Source: an uncultured Oscillospiraceae bacterium (lineage in GTDB: Bacteria > Bacillota > Clostridia > Oscillospirales > Acutalibacteraceae). Taken from it: DNA of 24,947 nt. Each line of letters begins with the position of its first letter. Position 1 is the stretch's first letter. The notes beneath the pieces are model-generated. The model worked only from the letters and a program-made list of their open reading frames with translations, did not search any database and had not been told where the DNA came from. Location of the stretch: NCBI GenBank assembly GCA_900548545.1, contig URKX01000033.1:1-24947 (forward strand). The letters are read 5' to 3'. The translations under genes and the position numbers were made by a program. This document shows positions 8,049 through 16,297 of the stretch, piece after piece.

Positions 8049-8540
8049 TTACAATAGAATTCTGATCCAGTCAGGTTCCTCCAGCCGGGTGAACACACAA
8101 TCGTTGCCAAACGTGCGCTCTGGCAGCAAGATCATCACATTGACGGAAGGCGTATCCACCACAAATTGGCGGCCGTGGAGCACACCGGGATTCAGCCGGA
8201 CAAAGGTGCCCTTCGGCACCCGGAAGGCCACCACCGTCTCCAGATCCACCCGGAAGCTGGAGGGACCCACAAAGATGTCAATGTCCCCATCCAAGGGCAG
8301 GATGCCCTCGCAGGTGAACTGGTGGTACTCCAAGGCGGAGATGACCCTCTCACATTCCGAAACCCGCGCCACGCACACAGAGGCGGGCATCCGCCCGTCC
8401 AGATGGAGTTTCAAAAGGTCCGGGGCAAAGATATTGTCCCCCTCCCGCCTCTCGACCTGGGGCACACGCAGCAGGTCTATAAAGTCCCCGTAGGGCCGGA
8501 ACGCCTCCTGGTCCAGGGCCTGGGGTTGTATCTCTCTCAT
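8049..8540 (-). CDS. AllA (ureidoglycolate lyase)-like cupin protein
   Basis: 163 residues with the layout of the AllA family: an N-terminal AFRPYGDFIDL stretch, and cupin strands around HQFTCEGILPL and FVRLNPGVLHG. Classical AllA releases urea and glyoxylate from ureidoglycolate. No other purine or allantoin gene is near, and the gene is packed into a sugar operon (14 bases after the isomerase, 12 before GH13). A role on a sugar-derived intermediate, or in mutarotation or isomerisation, is therefore more likely than purine breakdown; that is inference. The ATG at 8540 is preceded by GGGAGG at 8 bases. Confidence 0.75.
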   Translation of the reverse strand: MREIQPQALDQEAFRPYGDFIDLLRVPQVERREGDNIFAPDLLKLHLDGRMPASVCVARVSECERVISALEYHQFTCEGILPLDGDIDIFVGPSSFRVDLETVVAFRVPKGTFVRLNPGVLHGRQFVVDTPSVNVMILLPERTFGNDCVFTRLEEPDWIRILL

Positions 8541-8554
8541 AACACGTTCCTCCC

Positions 8555-9940
8555 TTACAAACTGTAAACGCCCTGCTCGTCCGCGTCATCGAAAATGAGG
8601 CCGAGATAACGTGCGGCCTCCCGCAGGACAGGCTTGTAGTTTCCATAAATACCGCCCACATGATGGATGTAGGGTCCAAACATCAGCTTCTCTTCCCAGC
8701 GCTTCCAGTTGTCCGTTTCAAACCACACATAAGTGCCGTTTGTTTCCGGGCCATCCACACCCCGGCCTTCGCCGCCGAAGAGGTAGTACTTCCCATCACA
8801 GTCGTCAAACCGGCACACGGTGATGTCCCCCTTCTTCAGCTCAAACCGCTCCTGGCCGCCTACCAGCCTGGCACCGCAGCCAGGATCCTTCAGGGAATAA
8901 GGGAAGGGCCCGCAGTGCCACAGCAGTTCCGCGTTGTCATTCTGGGGGTGGCGGATGGTCAGGTCCGCCAAGAAGCAGGCCTCTTTGCCCAAGGTAACCG
9001 CCTGCAGCATGGCCATGGTCACTGCTCCATTGATATCCGTCTCGCAGGAAACCGGCAACCCTTCATCTGCCAACTCGCCCAGGGCCATGCAGACCGGCGC
9101 ACCTAAAACCGGCACCGCGCTCCAGCATTCCATCGCTCCAGCCGCGCAGTTCTTTTCCTCCATCAGGTCCTGGACGGCCAATTTGACTGCCGCGGCCCGC
9201 ACCACCGCCTCTTCCTTCATGGAAGAGGTATCCATGCGCTGCTTCACGTTCGCCACATATTCTTGCAGCCGGGGGGAGTTTTCCCCAATCAGCTGATCCA
9301 TACGGGCCGCCACTGTAGTGGGAGATACCGGAACCACAGTCACGCCCAATCTGGTTGCCAGATCCCCTTCGTTAGCCATCACGCTCATAAAGGGTTCTGG
9401 CCTTGCTCCAAACTTGGCGATCCGCAGGTTTTTTACCGCCTTTACTACGGCCACCACCCGGATGAAGCTGTCAAAGCCATTGCGGAAGTCCTCGCTCTCG
9501 GTCTCGCAATTCCAGATATAACTGTACTGTACCCCGAAGCGGCGCATCACCTTGGTGCAGGCAAACATCCCGCACTGGGTATCCCTGCCTCGGCTTTCAT
9601 CCGTGTTAGGCCGCTCATCCCGGGCGCCCCATACAAGGGTTGGCACCTTCATTGCCGCCGCTACTCCTGCGGCACACTGCTCCTCGCCAAAGTCGCAGTG
9701 GGGCGTAAACAGGGCGTCGATCCCCGCCTTCTTGAACTTCTCCACCACCTGGGGGATTTTTTCCGTTTCAAACAGAATTCCGTTTTCGCACAAGTCGTCA
9801 ATATCTACTAGGGTGACCACATCCGGGTGAATTCCACGGATAACAGCCATAAACTTTTCCTTCTGCCGCTTGGCCTCCTCCATACTCAGAAAGCCACGCT
9901 TGGTGGGTGCCACGCCCACCACAATGTTCTGCTTTTTCAT
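8555..9940 (-). CDS. FucI/AraA-like sugar isomerase
   Basis: 461 residues resembling the L-fucose/L-arabinose isomerase superfamily, metal-dependent enzymes that interconvert aldoses and ketoses. Supporting stretches are WGARDERPNTDESRGRDTQ near 109-127, the CETDINGAVTMAML region and the C-terminal GPYIHHVGGIYGNY. The start is fixed by a 4-base ATGA overlap with the preceding PfkB kinase gene (9937-9940), a sign of translational coupling; GGGAGGAAG lies upstream. An isomerase feeding a coupled PfkB kinase is the expected order for making a ketose and then phosphorylating it. The sugar cannot be named: these relatives act on many rare aldoses. Confidence 0.87.
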   Translation of the reverse strand: MKKQNIVVGVAPTKRGFLSMEEAKRQKEKFMAVIRGIHPDVVTLVDIDDLCENGILFETEKIPQVVEKFKKAGIDALFTPHCDFGEEQCAAGVAAAMKVPTLVWGARDERPNTDESRGRDTQCGMFACTKVMRRFGVQYSYIWNCETESEDFRNGFDSFIRVVAVVKAVKNLRIAKFGARPEPFMSVMANEGDLATRLGVTVVPVSPTTVAARMDQLIGENSPRLQEYVANVKQRMDTSSMKEEAVVRAAAVKLAVQDLMEEKNCAAGAMECWSAVPVLGAPVCMALGELADEGLPVSCETDINGAVTMAMLQAVTLGKEACFLADLTIRHPQNDNAELLWHCGPFPYSLKDPGCGARLVGGQERFELKKGDITVCRFDDCDGKYYLFGGEGRGVDGPETNGTYVWFETDNWKRWEEKLMFGPYIHHVGGIYGNYKPVLREAARYLGLIFDDADEQGVYSL

Positions 9941-10905
9941 ATCTGCAACTTCCTCCCATAAAATTCTACGCGCTGATCGATTTCTGTATAGTCGATCTCT
10001 CCGGTACCGAGGAACTTCTGTACGGTTTCCCAATCCGGGATTCCCGCCCTGCCCCCGATTCTAGTACACTTGATGCAGGACACTCCCGTTGCAAGCCTAG
10101 CTGCCTCTTTCGGGGAGAGCCCCCGCAGCAGCCCCACCGCATACGCCCCGTGGAACACATCCCCGGCGCCCACCGTGTCCTGCACGTCCACCGCAAAGGA
10201 GGGCATCTGGAAAAAGCCATCCTCCTCGCTGTATCCTACGCAGCCCTTGGCGCCCAACGTGAACACCACAATAGACGGGCCCATTTTTTGAATTTCCCGG
10301 CAGTTCGCTTCAAAGGCCTCCTCTTTTCCCCGGAAAAGCACCTTGTAGAAGAATTCCGAAGCAATAAAAACATCGATAATGCCGATATTCTCCATCATTT
10401 CCGTTGAATAGGAGTCGGCATCCACAATAATCCTGGCCCCAGCCTCCTTTGCCCGCCTGGCCGATTTCATTGCCACGTGGGTGGTATGGGAGATGAAAAA
10501 CCACTGGCACCCTGTCAGAATTCGTTCCTCCATTTCCTCTATCGCGGGGGGATTTGCCGTGCCGGGGCGGTACACAATACTCCGGCCCTGGGTCTCCCGG
10601 TCGCTGAGCACTATGGACAGGGAGGTGGTCTCCCCCTGGCGCATTTTCATCCCGGATATGTCGATTCCGTGCCGCTCAAAGTCCCGGATGCAAAACTTCC
10701 CGTAGTCATCGCTGCCCACCGCGCCCAGCATGGCACACCTAGCACCCAGGCGGGCACTGGCCACCATCCCGGAAGCCACTTTCCCCCCGCCCTGCCAGCT
10801 CATGGCGTTCACCCTGGTCCCTCCATTGGGCCTGGGAAACACATCCACATTCACCGCCAGGTCCACACAGGGCATATCATAGCCCGCTATCTCAAACTCT
10901 TTCAA
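9937..10905 (-). CDS. PfkB-family carbohydrate kinase
   Basis: 322 residues. The PfkB signature 2 is clear: DTVGAGDVFHGAY, with catalytic base Asp249. The N-terminal GGG (39-41) with the alternating small residues that follow forms the substrate-binding glycine turn. The family phosphorylates sugars such as fructose, tagatose 6-phosphate, ketohexoses or nucleosides at a primary hydroxyl using ATP. Translation begins at TTG (10905), supported by AGGAGG 7 bases upstream, and no nearby ATG fits as well. It lies between the GatY/KbaY-like aldolase and the isomerase, so it most plausibly phosphorylates the isomerase product to make the aldolase substrate. Confidence 0.9.
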   Translation of the reverse strand: MKEFEIAGYDMPCVDLAVNVDVFPRPNGGTRVNAMSWQGGGKVASGMVASARLGARCAMLGAVGSDDYGKFCIRDFERHGIDISGMKMRQGETTSLSIVLSDRETQGRSIVYRPGTANPPAIEEMEERILTGCQWFFISHTTHVAMKSARRAKEAGARIIVDADSYSTEMMENIGIIDVFIASEFFYKVLFRGKEEAFEANCREIQKMGPSIVVFTLGAKGCVGYSEEDGFFQMPSFAVDVQDTVGAGDVFHGAYAVGLLRGLSPKEAARLATGVSCIKCTRIGGRAGIPDWETVQKFLGTGEIDYTEIDQRVEFYGRKLQI

Positions 10906-10939
10906 CGCAACTCCTCCTAAGGGCCTCCTTGGCCGTTAG

Positions 10940-11794
10940 TCAAAATGTGAATTTATTGGGATTGAGCAGGCGCATCTTATCCCGCACAAATTCAATGGCA
11001 TTTTCGGAAGCCTCCATCATCAAACGGAACATATCCCCATGCTCCTCTGCCGGATCCCCATGTTGGGCCACCCCGTGATAGCAAGCCCGAAAATACTCTG
11101 TAGCTACGTTGAACTTGCTCATCCCCAGCCGCACGCTCTCCTGCAGCTGCTCGTGGGGGATGTCCGAGCACCCGTGGAGCACCAGCGGGATGGGCAGCGC
11201 TTTCCGCAGCGCAGCGATCCGCTCAAAATCCAAGTTGGGTGTCTGGATGTAGGCGCCATGGGCGTTGCCCACCGCCACCGCCAGAGAACCGCAGCCTGTC
11301 CGTTCCACAAAGTCCACTGCCTGCTCCACATTGGTGTAGTGGCCCGCGTTGACGATGTCGTCCACGTTGGCCCCGGAACCCACATGGCCAAGCTCGGCCT
11401 CCACGTCCACACCAAACACCGCCGCGGTTTTCACCACAGCAGCGGTCAGCTCCACGTTCTCCTCATAGGGCAGCGCCGAGCCATCCACCATTACGGATGG
11501 GAACCCATCCCGCACACCGCTCACCGCTATCTCATAGCTGGCGGAATGGTCCAGATGCACCCCGATAGGTACCTCCGACTTCTCCGCGAAATCCTTGGCA
11601 ATGGCAGCCACGTGCTTTAAGGCGATGTATTTCTCAAATCCGGGATAAAACTGGATGATCACCGGGATCCGCTCCCGGTTGGCCGCCTCTGCCACCCACT
11701 TGACCGTCTCGTAGTTGAACACGTTCACAGCAGCCACACCGTAGTGGTTTTCCGTAGCATGGCGCAGCAGCTTATTTACCTGAACCAATGGCAT
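10940..11794 (-). CDS. Class II aldolase, GatY/KbaY (tagatose-bisphosphate aldolase)-like
   Basis: 284 residues. Zinc ligands His83 (in HLDHS with catalytic Asp82), His179 (GNAHG) and His207 are in place. The NVATE segment (229-233) is that of GatY/KbaY aldolases rather than NVNTE of the glycolytic enzyme encoded at 3654-4517. The phosphate loop reads HGCSDIP (207-213) instead of HGGTGIP or HGASGLP, with Asp in place of a normally conserved glycine, so the phosphorylated substrate may be unusual. Family chemistry is retro-aldol cleavage of a ketose (bis)phosphate into DHAP and an aldehyde. It lies between the aldo/keto reductase and the PfkB kinase. The ATG at 11794 has AGGAG about 10 bases upstream. 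Confidence 0.88.
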   Translation of the reverse strand: MPLVQVNKLLRHATENHYGVAAVNVFNYETVKWVAEAANRERIPVIIQFYPGFEKYIALKHVAAIAKDFAEKSEVPIGVHLDHSASYEIAVSGVRDGFPSVMVDGSALPYEENVELTAAVVKTAAVFGVDVEAELGHVGSGANVDDIVNAGHYTNVEQAVDFVERTGCGSLAVAVGNAHGAYIQTPNLDFERIAALRKALPIPLVLHGCSDIPHEQLQESVRLGMSKFNVATEYFRACYHGVAQHGDPAEEHGDMFRLMMEASENAIEFVRDKMRLLNPNKFTF

Positions 11795-11812
11795 TTCCTT
11801 TTCGCTCCTCTC

Positions 11813-12772
11813 TCAGTCCGTTGTCTCCGTGTTGAAGAACAGGGTGTAATGGGGCAAGCCTTCCATGAATTCCTTGCTGGCCCGGTCAATGGCTTTGTAG
11901 TCCTCCTCCGAAAACTGCCACCCGGAGGCTTGGATGTTCTCCGCCGCCTGCTTCCCATTCTTTGCTCCCACAATCGGTGCTGTGACCCCCGGGGTTTGCA
12001 GCAGCCAGGCGATGGCCCCCTGGGCTGGGGTCTTGCCGTACTTGGCACTGACCTCCGACAGCACTTCCGTCACTTCCAGGGCACGGCTGTAATTTTCCGG
12101 CTGGAACAGTGCGGCGCGGCTGCGCCCGTCCGTGAAGGCAGCCCCTTTCTTGTACTTCCCAGTCAGCAGCCCCTGGGCCAGGGTGCTGTAAGGGATCACT
12201 GCGATGCCGTTCTCCCGGCTGAACTTCAAAAGCTCCTCGTCGTACCTCCACAGCAGGCTGTAGCAGGGCTGGATCACATCCACCTGGCCGTACTTCATAG
12301 CCGCTTTCATCTCCTCCAGAGAGAAATTGGACAGCCCGATGGCCCGAATTTTGCCAGCTTTTTTCAGTTCTTCCATAGTCTCCATCCTCTCCTGGATGGA
12401 GACCTCTTTCTCCTCTACCGGATAGTGCAGGAAGTACACGTCCAGGTAGTCCGTACCCAACCGCTGAAGGCTGTCCTCGCAGGCTTTGATCATCTTATCG
12501 CGGGACATAGACGGCTTGAACACTTTGGAGATGATCCGAACCTTATCCCTGCCAATTCGGCGGGCGGCTTCGCCCACTACCCGCTCAGAGCGGCCATTTC
12601 CATAGATCTCGGCTGTATCAAAAGTGTTCACTCCCTTTTCATAGGAAACTTCCAGCGCTTCCAGAGATGCCGCGTCCTCCGTCGCGCCAAAATAATCCCC
12701 GCCCATGGCCCAGCAGCCCAAAATCAGCTCTGAAACCAGCACGTCGCTTTTTCCCAGTTTCTTATATTCCAT
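11813..12772 (-). CDS. Aldo/keto reductase
   Basis: 319 residues with the AKR catalytic tetrad in order: Asp52 and Tyr57 (FDTAEIYG), Lys83 (ISKVF) and His116 (FLHYP), followed by the GLSNFS and IPYSTLAQGLLTG segments of the NADPH-binding barrel. These enzymes reduce aldehydes and ketones, or oxidise alcohols, with NADP(H). The ATG at 12772 has AGGAG 7 bases upstream; a longer frame running into the response regulator gene is an artefact. It lies about 50 bases after the response regulator and just before the aldolase, so it may reduce the aldehyde released by the aldolase, or a keto intermediate. Confidence 0.92.
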   Translation of the reverse strand: MEYKKLGKSDVLVSELILGCWAMGGDYFGATEDAASLEALEVSYEKGVNTFDTAEIYGNGRSERVVGEAARRIGRDKVRIISKVFKPSMSRDKMIKACEDSLQRLGTDYLDVYFLHYPVEEKEVSIQERMETMEELKKAGKIRAIGLSNFSLEEMKAAMKYGQVDVIQPCYSLLWRYDEELLKFSRENGIAVIPYSTLAQGLLTGKYKKGAAFTDGRSRAALFQPENYSRALEVTEVLSEVSAKYGKTPAQGAIAWLLQTPGVTAPIVGAKNGKQAAENIQASGWQFSEEDYKAIDRASKEFMEGLPHYTLFFNTETTD

Positions 12773-12824
12773 CTTGAAACTCCTTTCCCGAATGTGCTCG
12801 ACGATATTTTTGGAAAAATTGCGG

Positions 12825-14309
12825 TCAGCCGTCTCGGTCCTGCTTCGGCGAGACATGATAGTACTGCTTGTACGCCCTGGAAAATGCATACACGCTTTCA
12901 TAGCCAACCAGTGCCGCCACCTCCTTTATTTTGATCGCGGGATCTTCTTCCATCAACCGCTTGGCCTCCCGCATTCTGACAGACAGAACATACTCCGAAA
13001 AGCTTTGATGAAGCTGCTCTTTAAACACACGGCTGAAGTAGCTGTAACTCATGGAACACATCTCGGCCACTTCGTTCATGCTGATGTTGCGGTTATAATT
13101 TTTCTCCACATACTGTTTTGCGGTGGAGAGGATGTAGGCATACTTGTTTGTGGAGGCCTGCACAGCCTCCTCCACTTGCTTCAGAACTCCATGCAGGTAT
13201 TCTTGCATCCCATCCAAACTGGGAAACCTGCTGAAGTGGGGGAAGGACTCCAATTCCAGGTGAAACGCAGAGGCCATCTCCTGAATTTGAGACTCCCAAT
13301 ACACATAAAAGCTTCGGATCTCTTGGGGAAAGGGCTGTTCCTGAAAAAAGTCCCGGCAGAAAATTTTTTGAAGCCACTGATAGATCTCAACAAAATTCCT
13401 GCTCTGAAAGGCCGCGTGAATTCGCGATTGAAACCGGGGAAGCCGGCTTTGCCCCATGACCGGTTGGGCAGAGGAAAACCGAAGGCTGAACGGCACCAGC
13501 ATCCGATAGGCCATAGTGTACCGCGCCTCTTTATAGAACATGGGATACTCCTCCAAGCGAGTGAATGGCCGGCTCACCGCAAAACAGAGCCCTCCCACTC
13601 CCTGCCTAGCGCAGGACTTTTGGCACGTCTTGATGTACGTTTCTACAACGTCCTCCCGGCTGCTTTTTGTGTTAAACAACACAACCGAGTCCTGGGATCC
13701 GCTGCGCGAAAAATACGCCGTCACATCTTCCCTCTGCTCCCCGGCAAAAACTTCCGCGGCCTGAGAAACAGATTCCCCTTCCCCACCGAACGTCCATGCC
13801 ACCCAGAACACCGGATGGGGAAATTCCACCGGCGGCTTGCCAGTCCGTCCCATGAGCAAGCCATTGAGCCAGTTTTCCAACGCCTCTTGGCCGTTGTCCT
13901 TGCGGGTGGATTGTTCCTCCCGGCAGCGGAGATTCTCCTGGCACTTGAGCAGCACCTCTTGAATTTGCACCAGCTTTACAGGCTTAAGCAGATAATCCAC
14001 CACACCGCTGCGGAGAGCGCCCCGCATATACTCGTAATCATCATAACCGCTCAGTATCACCAACTGGATCCCAGGGAATGCCTTGTTCACCTTGTCCACC
14101 AGTTCCAGACCCGACTGATAGGGCATTCGGATATCGCTGATCAGCACGTCAATGGGCTTGATCTGCAAAATTTCCCATGCCTCTTGGGCCGAATGGGCAA
14201 TCAGCGTCTCTTGGATCCCTAACTGGCTTTCCCGGTCAATCATCTCTATCTTCCGCCGCATGGCTGTACACAAAAGGGGGTCATCATCTACTACCATCAC
14301 TGTAAGCAT
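12825..14309 (-). CDS. YesN-type response regulator (REC + AraC DNA-binding domain)
   Basis: 494 residues. The receiver domain (about 1-120) has Asp8-Asp10 as the acidic pocket, phospho-acceptor Asp59 (SDIRMP), Ser87 and Lys109 (LLKP). A long middle linker of about 270 residues leads to a C-terminal AraC-type double helix-turn-helix (about 390-490; ISMNEVAEMCSMSYSYFSRVF and VGYESVYAFSRAYKQY). It should bind DNA when phosphorylated by the adjacent kinase and activate the sugar genes. The ATG at 14309 has GAGGAGG upstream. It is about 106 bases after the kinase gene and heads the metabolic genes in one transcription direction, so it is likely autoregulated with them. Confidence 0.94.
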   Translation of the reverse strand: MLTVMVVDDDPLLCTAMRRKIEMIDRESQLGIQETLIAHSAQEAWEILQIKPIDVLISDIRMPYQSGLELVDKVNKAFPGIQLVILSGYDDYEYMRGALRSGVVDYLLKPVKLVQIQEVLLKCQENLRCREEQSTRKDNGQEALENWLNGLLMGRTGKPPVEFPHPVFWVAWTFGGEGESVSQAAEVFAGEQREDVTAYFSRSGSQDSVVLFNTKSSREDVVETYIKTCQKSCARQGVGGLCFAVSRPFTRLEEYPMFYKEARYTMAYRMLVPFSLRFSSAQPVMGQSRLPRFQSRIHAAFQSRNFVEIYQWLQKIFCRDFFQEQPFPQEIRSFYVYWESQIQEMASAFHLELESFPHFSRFPSLDGMQEYLHGVLKQVEEAVQASTNKYAYILSTAKQYVEKNYNRNISMNEVAEMCSMSYSYFSRVFKEQLHQSFSEYVLSVRMREAKRLMEEDPAIKIKEVAALVGYESVYAFSRAYKQYYHVSPKQDRDG

Positions 14310-14415
14310 CCGTATCCTCCTCTTTTTCTCAAACTATCCCTCCCACTTGGCCAACGCCGGCGGGAGGCACATCCGTCCTGGGCCGGTTTTAGCGCTCACC
14401 CTTTCTGCAAAAATG

Positions 14416-16122
14416 CTATAATGTCTGCAAAATGAACATACTGGTATACTTACCCTCCCGGCTCCTCAGCATCAAACGGTCGTTGGAATGGGAAAAAATC
14501 TGAAGCCGGTCATTGATGTTCTCCAGCCCAATCCCCCGCTCTTTCTGATGGTGCAGGGCCATGGCGTCATAGGGCTGGGCGAATTTCCGGTTCATCTCCT
14601 CCACTTGTTTCAGGCTCATGCCCCTGCCGTTATCCCGCACACGGAGGATCAGCCGGTTGCCCACCTTGCGGGCACTGATGACGATCTGCCTCTTCTCTTC
14701 CGGGGCCATCCCGGCAAACCCATGTTCAAAGGCATTCTCCACAATTGGCTGAAGCAAAAACCGGGGGATGGTAATCTTGCGGAGCTCTTCTGAGGCATGG
14801 ATCCGCAGCACCACGCTGTCGCCATACCGGCACTTCTCCAGGTTCACGTAATTGATCACGTGCTCCAGCTCCTTCTCCAAAGGAAGCGCTGTGGTAGACG
14901 TCATGGTGTTATAGCGGATCATTTGGGCAAAGTCGCAGATATAATCCGCGGTTTCAAACTCCCCGTCCAAGGTCAGCTTTCCGGCAAACATATCCAGGGT
15001 ATTGTAAATAAAGTGAGGGTTGATCTGAAGCAAAAGGGCCTTCAGCTGGGCATCTTTGTAGGCGGTTTCCTTTTGGATATTCTCCCGCATCAAGGTGCGC
15101 ATTCTGCCCAGGATCCGGTTGAATTGATCCCCAATCACCCCAATTTCATCCTGGCGTTCCACTGCCAGCTCCCCGCTGAAATCGGATTCCGCAATGCGCT
15201 CCATCTCATCCCCGTATTTCCGAAGGCGGTAGATGATGGAACGGAGCATAGAAAAGAACAGGTACAAAAACAGGAATGAAAGGATTCCCATAAAGATCAA
15301 GGTGAGCAGAGAATTCTGCTGCAAATATCCGTGTTCCGATGCCGGCAGCGCAACCCCCACCCGCAGAGGGACTCGCTGGATCTCCGCGGAAAAATACCGA
15401 ACAGGGCCTTGGAAAACCGGGGTTTGCGGAAAGCGAAAATCAGGATCCAGGACAGCGTTGCTGAGTTCAGGCCGGTTTTCCTCATCCAGCAGGAACAGGG
15501 CAGTCCCGCCCTGCTGCGGCATTCCGATTTCGGAGAACAGTTCTTCCACCCGCATCTTGGCCAAAATGTACCCCTGGTTTTTGTACACCGAGGAGACAAT
15601 GGGGCAAAGGTAGTACAACACGTCCGTCCCCGATTCTTCCGACTGATACCAAGTGGCGTTTCCCCCGTTCTCCAACAGTTCGTCGGGAAGGCTCTCCGGA
15701 ATAGAATCGTAATGGTACACTGTGCTGTAACCCTCTGGGATGGAGGTGTTTTCTGTCAGCAAATAAATGCGTTCCAGAGGGGGCGACACTGTGTTACGCG
15801 CACCTTCCAGCAGCGGCATCACGGTTTGCGTATACTCCTCGTAAGAGACGGAACCCTCGTAATCGTGGGATAGAAAAGAGATCAGACTGCGGTTGGAACA
15901 CAATACCTGCACCAGCATTTCCACTTGGTCCATTTTCTCGTTCACATCCCTGACCAGCATATTCAGTATGTATTGCCCATTCTGCGTCAGCTGATGTTCA
16001 TACTGCGTCGTAAACGAGGCAAAATTGCACGCCAAGAGCAAAGTGAACGGCAGTGCGATGAGTCCCAAAAACCCAAGAATCACTTTGTGAGCTATTTTCA
16101 ACCGGCCCAGCCACTGTTTCAC
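14416..16122 (-). CDS. YesM-type sensor histidine kinase
   Basis: 568 residues. Transmembrane helix 1 (about 13-34), an extracellular sensing region of about 235 residues, helix 2 (about 271-295), a HAMP-like linker (296-350), then the kinase core. The phospho-acceptor His370 is in QINPHFIYNTLD, the N-box is PIVENAFEHGF (Asn463), and ATP-lid glycines occur in DNGRGM and GIGLENINDRL. Translation starts at GTG (16122), with AAAGGGG 7 bases upstream and no competing ATG nearby. It is the first gene of the operon and divergent from a membrane-anchored solute-binding-like gene. It probably senses an extracellular oligosaccharide, directly or through that neighbour. Confidence 0.94.
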   Translation of the reverse strand: MKQWLGRLKIAHKVILGFLGLIALPFTLLLACNFASFTTQYEHQLTQNGQYILNMLVRDVNEKMDQVEMLVQVLCSNRSLISFLSHDYEGSVSYEEYTQTVMPLLEGARNTVSPPLERIYLLTENTSIPEGYSTVYHYDSIPESLPDELLENGGNATWYQSEESGTDVLYYLCPIVSSVYKNQGYILAKMRVEELFSEIGMPQQGGTALFLLDEENRPELSNAVLDPDFRFPQTPVFQGPVRYFSAEIQRVPLRVGVALPASEHGYLQQNSLLTLIFMGILSFLFLYLFFSMLRSIIYRLRKYGDEMERIAESDFSGELAVERQDEIGVIGDQFNRILGRMRTLMRENIQKETAYKDAQLKALLLQINPHFIYNTLDMFAGKLTLDGEFETADYICDFAQMIRYNTMTSTTALPLEKELEHVINYVNLEKCRYGDSVVLRIHASEELRKITIPRFLLQPIVENAFEHGFAGMAPEEKRQIVISARKVGNRLILRVRDNGRGMSLKQVEEMNRKFAQPYDAMALHHQKERGIGLENINDRLQIFSHSNDRLMLRSREGKYTSMFILQTL

Positions 16123-16297
16123 CCGTTTTCCCCTTTCTAAAACGTCAAAGAATCCAAAATCGCTTTTTCATGACGGTGGTGTAAAAAAATACTAGACATT
16201 TTTGGATTCTTCCTATAAGATTTAATGTAGTGAAAATGCCAATGATCCCTATCAAATAATAGTTGGCGCAGTGATACTCTAAAAGGAAGGATTTGCC
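16123..16297. promoter_or_regulatory. Divergent promoter region between sensor kinase and binding-protein-like gene
   Basis: No consensus promoter stands out, as expected for activator-dependent genes. Candidates: on the minus strand TTGGCA (16237-16242), 19 bases, TATAGG (16212-16217); on the plus strand TAGACA (16193-16198), 15 bases, TATAAG (16214-16219), or an AATAAT -10 at 16255-16260. These overlap one another and one arm of the inverted repeat at 16200-16211, so the two directions may be regulated jointly. Confidence 0.35.
16148..16211. repeat. 12-base perfect inverted repeat in the divergent promoter region
   Basis: AAGAATCCAAAA (16148-16159) and its exact complement TTTTGGATTCTT (16200-16211), with 40 bases between arms; centres are 52 bases apart, close to five helical turns. 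The spacing is too long for a simple terminator, and the location between divergent genes suggests a pair of regulator-binding sites. Confidence 0.6.

Noticed and set aside
6372..8057. A 561-codon plus-strand frame opposite the GH13 gene
   Set aside because: No family resemblance; it is the antisense shadow of a gene with all GH13 motifs, and high G+C codon use keeps the opposite frame open.
8049..8540. Allantoin degradation
   Set aside because: Only the AllA-like gene is present; no allantoinase, allantoate amidohydrolase or ureidoglycolate dehydrogenase is nearby.
12705..14222. A 505-codon plus-strand frame opposite the response regulator
   Set aside because: The opposite strand has a complete REC and AraC domain with proper start and ribosome binding site; the plus frame has no recognisable domains.
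5142..16122. Sulfoquinovose breakdown (sulfoglycolysis) as the function of the operon
   Set aside because: An isomerase, PfkB kinase, aldolase and reductase could fit, but I see no sulfoquinovosidase (GH31) or sulfonate exporter, and the GH13 and AllA-like genes are not part of the described routes.
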